Numbered from the stretch's first letter, positions 25,602 through 35,786 are shown. The stretch is DNA of 64,000 bases from Angustibacter sp049994355 (GCF_049994355.1 NZ_CP188257.1:2232001-2296000), one strand, 5' to 3'. A program made the numbers and translations. Notes: generated by a model not told the origin, from the sequence alone.

Positions 25602-27397
25602 GCACCTCCACGATCGCCGGCCGGGGCGAGCACGACACCCAGGCCACCGCCCTGCACACCCTCCGTCGCGGGGTCGAGCTGTCGCCCGAGCTGCGTCACG
25701 GTCTGGTCTGGACCCTGCTCCTGGCCGCCGTCGCCACCCTCGGCCGCGTCGTGGTGCCGTTCGCGGTGCAGCAGACCATCGACCGCGGCGTGCTGGCGGC
25801 CGGCGGGCCCGACGTGGCCAACGTCAGCCGGCTGCTGGCGCTCGCCGCCTGCGTGGTCGCCGTCACCGCCGTCGCGGCGTACGCGGTCAACATCAGGTTG
25901 TTCCGGGCCGCCGAGGGCGGTCTGGCGACCTTGCGGATAGGTGCCTTCCGGCACGTGCACGACCTGTCCGTGCTCACCCAGAGCAGCGAGCGGCGCGGCT
26001 CACTGGTCTCGCGGGTCACCAGCGACGTCGATACGATCTCGAACTTCGTGCAGTTCGGCGGCCTGATGCTGATCCTGTCGACACTGCAGCTCACGGTCGC
26101 GACCGGGCTGATGCTGGCCTACTCACCGCTGCTCACCGCCGTTGTCTGGGCCTGCTTCCTGCCGGTGTTCTTCCTGGCCAAGCCGATGCAGCGCCGCGTC
26201 TCGATCGCCTACGCGCAGGTGCGCGAGCGGGTGGGTGGCGTGCTCTCGGCGGTCTCCGAGTCGGTGGTCGGGGCGGCCACGATCCGGGCGTACGCCGTCG
26301 AACGTCGGACCGCCGAGCGGGTGGACGACGCCGTCCAGCAGCACCGGGACGCCGCGGTCCGCGCCCAGGTACGGGTGGCAGCCAGCTTCTCCCTAGGCGT
26401 GCTGGTCAGCGGCCTGGTGAGCGTGGTGGTGGTCATCGTCGGGACGTGGTGGGGCGTCAAGGGGCACCTGAGTGTTGGCCAGCTGCTGGCCTTCCTGTTC
26501 CTGGTGCAGCTGTTCACCGGGCCGGTCCAGATCGGCACCGAGGTGCTGAACGAGATGCAGAACGCCATCGCGGGATGGCGGCGGGTGCTCGCGGTGGTCG
26601 ACACCCCGGCGGACGTGGCCGATCCGGGGGAGGCCGGCCAGGTCCTGCCCCGCGGCCCGATCACGGTGCGCTTCGACCACGTGTCCTACGCCTACCCCGG
26701 CGGCCCGACGGTGCTGCACGACGTCGACCTGGAGATCGCCCCGTGCAGCCGGGTGGCGGTCGTCGGCGAGACCGGCTCGGGCAAGACCACGTTCGCCAAG
26801 CTGCTCACCCGCTTGATGGACCCGGCCACCGGTTGTGTGCAGGTGGACGGCGTCGACCTGCGTGAGGTCCGGTTCTCGTCGCTGCGCGAGCGCATCGTGA
26901 TGGTGCCGCAGGACGGCTTCCTGTTCGACGACACCTTGCTGAGCAATGCGCGCTTCGCCCGTCCGGACGCCACCCGCGAGGAGGTCGCCCTGGCCTTCAC
27001 CGAGCTCGGCCTCACCGAGTGGCTGGAGGGTCTCGCGCACGGGCTGGACACCCGGGTCGGTCAGCGGGGCGAGTCGCTGTCCGCCGGCGAGCGCCAGCTG
27101 GTGGCGCTGGCCCGGGCGTACCTGGCCGACCCCGACCTGCTGGTGCTGGACGAGGCGACCTCGGCGGTGGACCCAGCCACCGAGGTCCGGATCCAGCGTG
27201 CGCTCGACAGCCTCTCCCGCGGCCGGACCTCGATCGCGATCGCGCACCGGCTGTCCACCGCCGAGGCCGCCGACGAGGTGCTCGTGGTGGATGCCGGCGT
27301 GGTCGTCGAGCGCGGGCCTGCGGCCGAGCTGGTCGAGCAGGGCGGCGTCTACGCTGCCCTGCACGAGAGCTGGATCTCCCAGCAGCGCCTCGGGTAG
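25598..27397 (+). CDS. ABC exporter half-transporter, subunit with canonical Walker B and non-canonical signature
   Basis: 599 residues, same layout. Walker A is GETGSGKTT, Walker B has the catalytic Glu519 (LDEATS) and the switch His550 (IAHRLS) is present, but the signature motif is LSAGE (494-498) in place of LSGGQ. Paired with the preceding subunit this gives one consensus ATP site (this Walker A/B with the partner's LSGGQ) and one degenerate site. GTG at 25598 overlaps the stop of the first subunit. It is convergent with the DinB-like gene. Confidence 0.92.
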   Translation: MSTSTIAGRGEHDTQATALHTLRRGVELSPELRHGLVWTLLLAAVATLGRVVVPFAVQQTIDRGVLAAGGPDVANVSRLLALAACVVAVTAVAAYAVNIRLFRAAEGGLATLRIGAFRHVHDLSVLTQSSERRGSLVSRVTSDVDTISNFVQFGGLMLILSTLQLTVATGLMLAYSPLLTAVVWACFLPVFFLAKPMQRRVSIAYAQVRERVGGVLSAVSESVVGAATIRAYAVERRTAERVDDAVQQHRDAAVRAQVRVAASFSLGVLVSGLVSVVVVIVGTWWGVKGHLSVGQLLAFLFLVQLFTGPVQIGTEVLNEMQNAIAGWRRVLAVVDTPADVADPGEAGQVLPRGPITVRFDHVSYAYPGGPTVLHDVDLEIAPCSRVAVVGETGSGKTTFAKLLTRLMDPATGCVQVDGVDLREVRFSSLRERIVMVPQDGFLFDDTLLSNARFARPDATREEVALAFTELGLTEWLEGLAHGLDTRVGQRGESLSAGERQLVALARAYLADPDLLVLDEATSAVDPATEVRIQRALDSLSRGRTSIAIAHRLSTAEAADEVLVVDAGVVVERGPAAELVEQGGVYAALHESWISQQRLG

Positions 27398-27400
27398 CCG

Positions 27401-27919
27401 TCAGCCGCGCACGTCCCACTGGTGGTGGACGATGTCGTGCGCGTAGTAGCGAGCCAGCGAGGCGACGGTGAACACCGATCCGTTGGACCGGCGTCCGGGG
27501 CGCTTCCACTGCCGGCCGTGCACCGCGTCCAGGGTGCTGGCGACCACCTCCGCGCAGGTGGCCAGGTCCAGCGCGACCTGCGCCGGGTCCCGGGTGGCGT
27601 AGTGCCCGTCCAACGCGCTCTGGTCCTGGTCCCAGTTCTCGAACGTCGGGTCGTCCTCGCTGAGCATGAGGTCGAAGCGCCGTCCGAACACCTGGTGCAC
27701 GTCGACCACGTGGCAGGCGTACTCCAGCGGGGACCAGGTCGATTGGTCCGGTCGACGGCCGACGTCCTGCCGGGTCAGCACCGCCTGCCAGGCGGCGGCG
27801 TTCTCCCGCACCAGCTCGGGCACGTCCGCGGCGTCCAGCTCGGCGGCGTCGAAACCACAGTCGGGGCAGCGGCGGTCGATCACCCAGGTCCAGTCCTTGG
27901 TGTCTGCAGAGATCGGCAT
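27401..27919 (-). CDS. DinB/maleylpyruvate-isomerase-fold protein
   Basis: 172 residues. CPDCGFDAAEL near the N-terminus, then ACHVVDVHQVF and a C-terminal YYAHDIVHHQWDV. The three histidine clusters fit the metal site of the DinB_2 fold. The ATG at 27919 is chosen because the CPDCGF start matches related actinobacterial proteins of about 170 residues. Divergent from hisI, with only 15 bases between the start codons, so their promoters must overlap. Biochemical role unknown. Confidence 0.8.
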   Translation of the reverse strand: MPISADTKDWTWVIDRRCPDCGFDAAELDAADVPELVRENAAAWQAVLTRQDVGRRPDQSTWSPLEYACHVVDVHQVFGRRFDLMLSEDDPTFENWDQDQSALDGHYATRDPAQVALDLATCAEVVASTLDAVHGRQWKRPGRRSNGSVFTVASLARYYAHDIVHHQWDVRG

Positions 27920-27922
27920 AGG

Positions 27923-27928
27923 CACAAT
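27923..27928 (+). promoter_or_regulatory. Start-proximal -10 hexamer, hisI
   Basis: CACAAT six bases before the hisI GTG at 27935. The first base deviates from TAnnnT, but the spacing is identical to the better examples. Confidence 0.4.
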
Positions 27929-27934
27929 GGTGCC

Positions 27935-28315
27935 GTGCCCGCACCCGAGACCCCGTCTCCGCTCCCGTCCGATCTGGCTGCCCGGCTGAAGCGGGACGGT
28001 GACGGACTGGTCTGCGCCGTCGTCCAGCAGCACGACACCGGCCAGGTCCTGATGGTCGGCTGGATGGACGACGAGGCGGTGCACCGCACCATGACGACCG
28101 GCCGGGTCACCTTCTGGAGCAGGAGCCGCCAGGAGTACTGGCGCAAGGGCGACACCAGCGGCAACGTCCAGCTGGTCAAGGGCCTCGCCCTTGACTGCGA
28201 CGGCGACGCGCTCCTGGTGCGGGTGGTCCAGGTGGGCGCCGCCTGTCACACCGGTACCCACAGCTGCTTCGACGGTCGCGAGCTCGACGCCGTGGTCAGC
28301 GGGGCCGGCCGGTGA
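27935..28315 (+). CDS. hisI: Phosphoribosyl-AMP cyclohydrolase
   Basis: 126 residues from GTG at 27935. Opens the purine ring of PR-AMP in histidine biosynthesis. Zinc cysteines are Cys88 (LDCDGDALL), Cys104 and Cys111 (ACHTGTHSC). VGWMDDEAV and FWSRSRQEYWRKGDTSGN are the substrate-binding blocks. There is no HisE extension, so the pyrophosphohydrolase must be encoded elsewhere. The GTG of trpE overlaps its stop. Confidence 0.97.
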   Translation: MPAPETPSPLPSDLAARLKRDGDGLVCAVVQQHDTGQVLMVGWMDDEAVHRTMTTGRVTFWSRSRQEYWRKGDTSGNVQLVKGLALDCDGDALLVRVVQVGAACHTGTHSCFDGRELDAVVSGAGR

Positions 28316-29853
28316 GCGGTCAACCGACGCCCGACCTCACCTTCGGCCGTACCTGGCCGGACCGTGACACGTTCCGGCTGCTGGCCGGCGACCGGCGGGT
28401 CATCCCGGTCGTGCGCCGGCTGCTGGCCGACGCGGAGACCCCGCTCGGCGTCTACCGCAAGCTCGCCCAGGACGCGCCGGCGACCTTCCTGCTGGAGTCG
28501 GCCGAGCACGGCGGAGTGTGGTCGCGGTACTCGATCATCGGCGCGCACTGCTCGGCCACGTTGACCGAGGTCGACGGCGAGGCGTACTGGATCGGCGAAC
28601 CGCCGGTCGGTCTGCCCACGTCCGGGGACCCGACCCTCGCGCTGCGCGACACCGTTGAAGCACTGCGCACTCCGGCGCTGGGCGGGCTTCCGCCGCTGAC
28701 CGGCGGCCTGGTCGGCGCGCTGACCTACGACGTCGTGCGCCGGTGGGAGCACCTGCCGGACGACAACACGGACGACCTGGGGCTGCCCGAGCTCACGATG
28801 ATGCTGGCCACCGACCTCGCGGTGCTCGACCACGCGGACGGTTCGATCCTGCTGGTGGCCAACGCGGTCAACCAGGACGACACCGACGAGCGGGTCGACG
28901 AGGCGTGGGCCGACGCGGTGAGCCGGTTGGACCGGATGGTCGAGCGACTGAGCAGACCGGCGCCCAGCACCGTCGCGGTGCCTAGCGACGACGAGCCCAA
29001 GGTGCGCAGCCAGCTGTTCGACACCGAGTACGGCCAGATGGTCGAACGCGCGAAGGAGGCCGTCCGCGCCGGGGACGTCTTCCAGGTCGTGCCGTCCCAG
29101 CGCTACGAGATCGACTGCCCGGCGGACGCGCTGGACGTGTACCGGGTGCTGCGTGCTTCCAACCCCAGCCCGTACATGTACCTGCTGCGGCTGCCCACGC
29201 CGGACGGCGGCACCTACGACGTGGTCGGCTCGAGCCCGGAGGCGCTGGTCAAGGTCGACGGCCGGCAGGTCATGACGCGCCCGATCGCCGGCACCCGCCC
29301 GCGCGGCGCCACGCCCGAGGTCGACGTCGCGCACGCGGAGTCCCTGCTGGCGGATGAGAAGGAGCGGGCCGAGCACCTGATGCTCGTCGACCTGGCCCGC
29401 AACGACCTCTCGCGGGTGTGTGACGCCGGTTCGGTGGAGGTGCTCGACTTCATGCAGGTCGAGCGGTACAGCCACGTGATGCACCTGGTCTCCACGGTCG
29501 TGGGCCGGCTGCGCGCGGACCGGACGGCGTTCGACGCCCTGGTGGCGACGTTCCCGGCCGGCACGCTCAGCGGGGCGCCCAAGGTGCGCGCGATGGAGCT
29601 GATCGACGAGATGGAGACGACGCGCCGCGGCCTGTACGGCGGGACCGTGGGCTACCTGGACTTCGCCGGCGACCTGGACATGGCCATCGCCATCCGGACC
29701 GCGGTCATTCGCGACGGTCTGGCGTACGTGCAGGCCGGCGGTGGCGTGGTCGCGGACTCCGATCCCGTGGCCGAGCACCAGGAGTCGGTGAACAAGTCGA
29801 TGGCCGTGCTGCGCGCGGTCGCGGCCGCGGCGACCCTGCGGGCAGCCACGTGA
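28312..29853 (+). CDS. trpE: Anthranilate synthase component I
   Basis: 513 residues. The N-terminal regulatory domain has FLLESAEHGGVWSRYSIIG, where the LLES motif forms part of the tryptophan feedback site. The chorismate-binding domain includes GDVFQVVPSQRYE, RPIAGTRPRG, ERAEHLMLVDLARNDLSRV and LVATFPAGTLSGAPKVRAME. It uses ammonia from TrpG to convert chorismate to anthranilate. No trpG, trpD or trpF is in the window. Overlaps hisI by four bases, so histidine and tryptophan genes are coupled. No leader peptide or attenuator is possible at this junction. Confidence 0.97.
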   Translation: MSGQPTPDLTFGRTWPDRDTFRLLAGDRRVIPVVRRLLADAETPLGVYRKLAQDAPATFLLESAEHGGVWSRYSIIGAHCSATLTEVDGEAYWIGEPPVGLPTSGDPTLALRDTVEALRTPALGGLPPLTGGLVGALTYDVVRRWEHLPDDNTDDLGLPELTMMLATDLAVLDHADGSILLVANAVNQDDTDERVDEAWADAVSRLDRMVERLSRPAPSTVAVPSDDEPKVRSQLFDTEYGQMVERAKEAVRAGDVFQVVPSQRYEIDCPADALDVYRVLRASNPSPYMYLLRLPTPDGGTYDVVGSSPEALVKVDGRQVMTRPIAGTRPRGATPEVDVAHAESLLADEKERAEHLMLVDLARNDLSRVCDAGSVEVLDFMQVERYSHVMHLVSTVVGRLRADRTAFDALVATFPAGTLSGAPKVRAMELIDEMETTRRGLYGGTVGYLDFAGDLDMAIAIRTAVIRDGLAYVQAGGGVVADSDPVAEHQESVNKSMAVLRAVAAAATLRAAT

Positions 29854-30446
29854 GAGCGGCACGGCTGGACGGACCCGGACCGGCCGCGGTGCTGGCCATG
29901 GTGGGCGGCGCGCTGGGACTGCTGGCCGCCTCGCGACCCTGGGTGCACGCGGTGGTCCAGGACCCGGTGCTCGGCCGGACGAGCGTCACGGCGTCCGGGC
30001 GGCAGGCCGCGGCCGTCGTCCCGGCTGTCGCGCTGGTGGCGCTGGCCGGTGGGGTGGCCCTTCTGTTGGCCCGCACCCTCGGACGGCGGGTGGCGGGGTT
30101 GCTGCTGGTGCTCGCCGGTGCGGCGCAGCTCGCCGCGGCGCTGGCGGTGGTGCGCTCGCCGGAGTCAGGCGTCAGCGACGTGGTGGCCCGCGCCGTCGGG
30201 GCGGTGGGCACGACGGACGTCCACGTGCAGGTGACCGGGTGGCCGTGGCTCGCAGTGGCCAGCGGGGTGCTGGTCGCCGCCGCGGGCGCCCTTGCGGTGC
30301 TGCGCGCCCGGCACTGGGAGGTCCGGACCACCCGCTACGACCCGCCGGGGCCGCCCGGCTCTCCAGCCGAGGACCCGGCGCCCGAGGACGCCGCGGCGCC
30401 GGACACGTGGGACGCGCTGAGTCGCGGCGAGGACCCCACCCGCTAA
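29850..30446 (+). CDS. Trp-biosynthesis-associated membrane protein (TIGR02234)
   Basis: 198 residues from GTG at 29850, overlapping the trpE stop. Four hydrophobic segments with the family pattern LGLLAASRPWVHAVV in the first loop. A charged, proline-rich cytoplasmic tail follows. The family is found almost only between trpE and trpC in actinobacteria. Function unknown, with a role in anthranilate or tryptophan handling at the membrane suggested only by position. Confidence 0.85.
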   Translation: MRAARLDGPGPAAVLAMVGGALGLLAASRPWVHAVVQDPVLGRTSVTASGRQAAAVVPAVALVALAGGVALLLARTLGRRVAGLLLVLAGAAQLAAALAVVRSPESGVSDVVARAVGAVGTTDVHVQVTGWPWLAVASGVLVAAAGALAVLRARHWEVRTTRYDPPGPPGSPAEDPAPEDAAAPDTWDALSRGEDPTR

Positions 30447-30505
30447 CCTCGGTGCAGGCAGATTCACCCCCGTCATCGCATGCACCAGCACAGGAGGGCC
30501 GGCAG

Positions 30506-30742
30506 ATGGCCGAGCACGGTCACGACAGTCACGGCAACACGGTTGCCGCATGGTCCTGCGTGGGCCTGCTGATGGTCGGCTCGTTCATCATGTGCCTGGC
30601 CGTCGTGCTGGCCTCCGTGCCGGTGTTCGTGGTCGGTGGTGTGGTCGCCGTGATCGGGCTGGTCGTCGGCAAGCTCCTATCGCTCGCCGGCTACGGCGCA
30701 CCTCGGCCGGCCGAGAGCCGCGTCCCCGCCGACGCGAACTGA
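30506..30742 (+). CDS. HGxxPAAW family small membrane protein
   Basis: 78 residues. The start at 30506 is set by AGGAGGG at 30492-30498. The motif HGNTVAAW (family HGxxPAAW) is at about residues 9-16, followed by two hydrophobic helices. This family recurs in actinobacterial trp clusters and its function is unknown. Confidence 0.8.
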   Translation: MAEHGHDSHGNTVAAWSCVGLLMVGSFIMCLAVVLASVPVFVVGGVVAVIGLVVGKLLSLAGYGAPRPAESRVPADAN

Positions 30743-30746
30743 GCGC

Positions 30747-31178
30747 ATGACCGCGGCGCTGTCGGTTCAGCGCCCGAGACTGCTGGCGCGCACGGCTGCC
30801 CCGCTGGGCACCGCGGCGCTGCTGGTGGGATCGGCGGCGGCGCTTGCTCTGCGCGACCCGCACGCCATCGGGTCCTGGGGGTACTGCCCGTTCCTGGCGC
30901 TCACTGGTCTGCCGTGCCCGTTCTGCGGGGGCCTGCGCGCGGTCTGGGACCTGGAGCACGGGGACCTGACCGCAGCGGTGCGCTCGAACCTGCTGGTGGT
31001 ACTGGTCCTGCCGGTGCTGGTCGTCGCGGTCCTCACCTGGCTTCGACGCCGAGTCCGCGGGGACGGCAGCGAAGGTCCGCCGGCCGCGACCGGGCGGGTC
31101 GCAGCGCTCGGACTGGTCGTCCTGCTCGGCTTCGGGCTTCTGCGCTGGTTGCCGGCCATGGCGTGGCTCACCCCCTGA
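30747..31178 (+). CDS. DUF2752 membrane protein
   Basis: 143 residues, three to four hydrophobic segments. The diagnostic CPFCGGLRA (about 56-64) follows YCPFLALTGLP, giving a conserved cysteine pair that may be redox-active or metal-binding at the membrane. Four bases downstream of the HGxxPAAW gene, probably the same transcript. Function unknown. Confidence 0.85.
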   Translation: MTAALSVQRPRLLARTAAPLGTAALLVGSAAALALRDPHAIGSWGYCPFLALTGLPCPFCGGLRAVWDLEHGDLTAAVRSNLLVVLVLPVLVVAVLTWLRRRVRGDGSEGPPAATGRVAALGLVVLLGFGLLRWLPAMAWLTP

Positions 31179-31247
31179 ACCGACGTTCGCCGCTAGGGTC
31201 TCGCCCCATCGGCACGCCAGTGACGCCGCGAGAGCTAGGGGCCAACC

Positions 31248-31862
31248 ATGACTCAGCACCCCGACCAGGAGGGCCAGAGACCCGAGCCGCCCGCTCAGCA
31301 ACCCTTCCAGCCGCCGGCTCCACCGGCCGACTACGGCGAGCCACCGCAGTACGGGGCGCCGCCCCCCTACGGCAACGCGCCACAGTACGCAGGCGGCTAC
31401 GGCCCGCCCGCTCCAGGCGTGGGCCCGGAGTCGCACCTGATGGGAAAGCGGTTCCTCGGGCGCATCCTCGACGGCCTGATCGGCCTGGCGATCGGCCTGG
31501 TCATCGCCATCCCGCTCGGGTTGTTCAGCGCCACCACGGGCAGCCGCGGCATGTACAGCGGCGTCCAGCTCGGCACGACCGGCATCATGCTGGTCATCTG
31601 GGGCGCGTACGAGATCTACCTCGTCGGGTCCCGGGGCCAGACCCTGGGGATGATGGCCGCGGGCATCAAGCTGGTCAGCACCGACACCGGCCTCAAGCCG
31701 GACTACGGCAGTGCCGCCCTGCGCTGGATCATCCTCGCCGCCGGTTACGCCATCTGCTTCATCCCGTTCCTGCTGATCTGCTTCTCACCGATGTTCGACG
31801 GTTCGGGACGCCAGCAGGGCTGGCACGACAAGGCGAGCAAGACGCAGGTTGTCCTCGCCTGA
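31248..31862 (+). CDS. RDD family membrane protein with proline/tyrosine-rich N-terminus
   Basis: 204 residues. About 60 N-terminal residues are low complexity with repeated PPQYG/PPPYG-type units. The RDD domain follows (FLGRILDGLIGLAIGLVIAI, then GQTLGMMAAGIKLV) with three to four helices. RDD proteins are implicated in ion or small-molecule transport in some bacteria, but this is not established for the family as a whole. TAGGGT at 31194-31199 could be its -10 box with a leader of about 42 bases. Confidence 0.85.
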   Translation: MTQHPDQEGQRPEPPAQQPFQPPAPPADYGEPPQYGAPPPYGNAPQYAGGYGPPAPGVGPESHLMGKRFLGRILDGLIGLAIGLVIAIPLGLFSATTGSRGMYSGVQLGTTGIMLVIWGAYEIYLVGSRGQTLGMMAAGIKLVSTDTGLKPDYGSAALRWIILAAGYAICFIPFLLICFSPMFDGSGRQQGWHDKASKTQVVLA

Positions 31863-31901
31863 CCAGCGAGCAGGCTGCGGTGCGCCCGTGACGGCGTAGG
31901 G

Positions 31902-31940
31902 CGTGGTGCAGGACCCTCCACCGAGACGGTCCGCACCACG
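31902..31940 (+). terminator. Hairpin after the RDD gene, before trpC
   Basis: CGTGGTGC and GGACC (31902-31915, one bulged A) pair with GGTCC and GCACCACG (31928-31940) around a 12-base loop: a 13-bp stem 40 bases after the RDD stop. No U-run follows, as is usual for high-GC actinobacteria. It lies just before the TACGAT box that could start trpC. Confidence 0.55.
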
Positions 31941-31943
31941 TCC

Positions 31944-31949
31944 TACGAT
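31944..31949 (+). promoter_or_regulatory. Candidate -10 box for trpC-trpB-trpA
   Basis: TACGAT downstream of the terminator-like hairpin. Transcription would begin near 31956, about 26 bases before the chosen trpC GTG. Confidence 0.4.
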
Positions 31950-31981
31950 CGAGGTTGCGGGGTCATCGCGAACGAGCTGGG

Positions 31982-32800
31982 GTGAGACGGCTGAGCGTCT
32001 TGGACGACATCATCGTCGGCGTGCGTGCGGACCTGGCGACCCGCGAGGCGGCCATCCCGCTGGGGGCCGTGCGCGAGCGCGTCGAACGGGCCGAGCCCGC
32101 GCGCGATGCGTACGCCGCGCTCGCGGCGGGCGGCGGTGTCAAGGTGATCGCCGAGGTCAAGCGGTCCAGCCCCAGCAAGGGTGCACTCGCGGCGATCGGT
32201 GACCCGGCCGGACTGGCCACCGACTACTCGAGCGGTGGGGCCAGCTGGATCAGTGTGCTGACCGAGCAGCGCCGGTTCGGCGGCAGTCTGGACGACCTGG
32301 ACGCCGTGCGGCTCGCGGTCGACACTCCGTTGCTGCGCAAGGACTTCGTGGTCTCCAGCTACCAGCTGTGGGAGGCCCGCGCACACGGCGCGGACGCCGT
32401 CCTGCTGATCGTCGCGGCGCTGGACCAGCAGGCGTTGGTCTCGCTGCAGGAGCGCGCCTGGTCGCTCGGCATGGCCGTGCTGGTCGAGGTGCACGACGAG
32501 GCCGAGCTGACCCGGGCCATCGACTGCGGCGCCAGGATCATCGGCGTCAACGCCCGCGACCTGCGCACCCTGGAGGTCGACCGGGGCACCTTTGCCCGAC
32601 TCTCGCCGTCCATCCCGGACGGCGTCGTGCGGGTGGCCGAGTCCGGCGTCCGCGGTCCGCACGACGTGCTCGAGTACGCCCGGCACGGCGCCGACGCGGT
32701 CCTGGTGGGGGAGAGCCTGGTCACCGGCGGCAACCCGCGCGCCGCAGTGGCGGACCTGGTCGCGGCCGGAGCGCACCCGGCCCTGCGTCCCAGCCGCTGA
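31982..32800 (+). CDS. trpC: Indole-3-glycerol phosphate synthase
   Basis: 272 residues from GTG at 31982. A TTG at 31955 is an alternative, but the conserved N-terminus SVLDDIIVGVRADLATRE begins only a few residues after the GTG. TIM-barrel motifs: VIAEVKRSSPSKG with the catalytic Lys, LRKDFVV, GVNARDLRTLEVD and VAESGVRGPHDV. Converts carboxyphenylamino-deoxyribulose phosphate to indoleglycerol phosphate. First gene of trpC-trpB-trpA-lgt. Confidence 0.95.
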   Translation: MRRLSVLDDIIVGVRADLATREAAIPLGAVRERVERAEPARDAYAALAAGGGVKVIAEVKRSSPSKGALAAIGDPAGLATDYSSGGASWISVLTEQRRFGGSLDDLDAVRLAVDTPLLRKDFVVSSYQLWEARAHGADAVLLIVAALDQQALVSLQERAWSLGMAVLVEVHDEAELTRAIDCGARIIGVNARDLRTLEVDRGTFARLSPSIPDGVVRVAESGVRGPHDVLEYARHGADAVLVGESLVTGGNPRAAVADLVAAGAHPALRPSR

Positions 32801-32830
32801 CCCGCGGCAGCGACCTGAGAGACTGGCCGC

Positions 32831-34077
<1,247 letters not shown>

Positions 34078-34081
<4 letters not shown>

Positions 34082-34899
34082 CCTCCGTGCAAGCCGTACT
34101 GGCCGCGACGCGTGAGCAAGGACGCGCGGCGCTGATCGGCTACCTGCCCGTCGGGTTCCCGGACGTCGCCACGTCGGTGCTCGCGATGCAGGCCATGGTG
34201 CGGGCCGGCGCGGACATCATCGAAGTCGGTGTCCCGTACACGGACCCCCTGATGGACGGGCCGGTGATCCAGCGCGCGGCAGACGCGGCCCTGCGCGCGG
34301 GAGCGCGAACCGACGACGTGTTCACGGCGGTGCGTGCGGTCGCAGAGGCTGGGGCGTCCGCGCTGGTGATGACCTACTGGAACCTGGTCGACCACCGGGG
34401 AGTCGATCGCTTCGCCGCTGAGCTGGCGAACGCCGGCGGTGCCGGCCTGATCACCCCTGACCTGATCCCGGACGAGGCCGACGAGTGGCTCGCGGCGGCC
34501 GAGCGGCACGACCTGGACCGCGTCTTCCTGCTGGCGCCGAGCTCCACCGACGCGCGCGTGCGATCCACCACGCAGGCTTGTCGGGGCTTCGTCTACGCGG
34601 CCAGCACGATGGGCGTCACCGGCGCCCGCGACGCCGTGGGCAGCGGCGCCGAGCGGTTGGTCGAGCGGATACGTGCGGTCAGCGACATTCCGGTCTGCGT
34701 GGGGCTCGGCGTGTCCACCGGCGACCAGGCGGCGCAGCTCGCCGCCTTCGCGGACGGCGTGATCGTCGGGTCCGCTTTGGTGCGCTGCCTGGCCGACGCC
34801 GCCGACGTCCGCGCCGGGATCGCGGCCGTGGAGTCGCTCACCAGCGAGCTGGCCGACGGCGTCCGCCGGGCCGCACGCACGAGTGGGGCGACGCGTTGA
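34078..34899 (+). CDS. trpA: Tryptophan synthase alpha chain
   Basis: 273 residues. The catalytic residues are Glu49 (ADIIEVGVPYTDP) and Asp60 (LMDGP). The loop reads PYTDPLMDGP where many enzymes have PFSDPxADGP, a conservative change. Phosphate site GVSTGDQAAQ and VIVGSALV are present. ATGA overlap with trpB ensures equimolar translation. The stop overlaps the lgt TTG. Confidence 0.97.
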
Positions 34900-35786
34900 G
34901 CTCCGCCTTCCCAGCCACGATCCCCAGTCCCGCCCAGGGCGTGTGGTGGCTCGGCCCGTTGCCGGTGCGCGCGTATGCGCTGTGCATCCTGATCGGCATC
35001 GCGCTGGCCGTCTGGATCGCCGGCAAGCGGTGGCGGGCTCGCGGCGGCGCCGACGGCATCGTGCTGGACATCTCCGCCTGGGCCGTCCCGTTCGGCATCG
35101 TCGGGGCCCGGATCTACCACGTGGCCACCAGCTGGCAGCCGTACTTCGCCAGCGGGGGACACCCGTGGGACGCGCTGAAGATCTGGAACGGCGGCCTGGG
35201 CATCTGGGGCGCCGTGGCCGGTGGGGCGCTGGGTGCGTATATCGCCTGCCGGCGCAAGAACGTCTCGTTCCTGATGTTCGCGGACTGCGCAGCGCCGGGG
35301 GTCGCCGTCGCGCAGGCCTGCGGCCGGATCGGCAACTACTTCAACAACGAGATCTACGGCGGGCGGACGAGCCTGCCGTGGGGGCTGCAGGTGCACGAGT
35401 GGAACCCCAGCACCGGCGAGGCGCTGCGGGACGCCAGCGGGCAGCCGATCCTGCTCCCCGGCGCTTACCACCCGACGTTCCTGTACGAGGCGCTGTGGTG
35501 CCTGCTGCTGGCCGGGGTCATCGTCCTGCTGGACCGGCGGTTCACCCTCGACCGAGGTCGGACGTTCGCCCTCTACGTGATGTTCTACACAGCGGGCCGG
35601 CTGGCCATCGAGACCCTGCGCACCGACACGGCAAACCTGATCCTGGGTCATCGCCTGAACGAGTGGACCAGCGTGCTGGTCTTCCTCGGCGGTCTGGTGC
35701 TGTTCGTCGTGCAGACTCGAAAGGCTCGGCGAGCGCGCACGCCGTCTCAGGATGCGGACGACGTTCCCGAGCCGCAAGACGTGTAA
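34896..35786 (+). CDS. lgt: Prolipoprotein diacylglyceryl transferase
   Basis: 296 residues from a TTG at 34896 that overlaps the trpA stop. The protein then begins SSAFPATIPSPAQGVWWLGP, matching the actinobacterial Lgt N-terminus, so no earlier in-frame start is needed. About seven helices. The Lgt signature GRIGNYFNNEIYG is present, and IWNGGLGIWGAVAGG is the second conserved block. It attaches diacylglycerol to lipobox cysteines, so it acts on lipoproteins such as those encoded at 45969 and 54344. Confidence 0.96.
   Translation: MSSAFPATIPSPAQGVWWLGPLPVRAYALCILIGIALAVWIAGKRWRARGGADGIVLDISAWAVPFGIVGARIYHVATSWQPYFASGGHPWDALKIWNGGLGIWGAVAGGALGAYIACRRKNVSFLMFADCAAPGVAVAQACGRIGNYFNNEIYGGRTSLPWGLQVHEWNPSTGEALRDASGQPILLPGAYHPTFLYEALWCLLLAGVIVLLDRRFTLDRGRTFALYVMFYTAGRLAIETLRTDTANLILGHRLNEWTSVLVFLGGLVLFVVQTRKARRARTPSQDADDVPEPQDV

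Noticed and set aside
27935..28330. Tryptophan attenuator before trpE
   Set aside because: trpE overlaps hisI by four bases, so there is no leader region. No short Trp-rich reading frame with alternative hairpins was seen.
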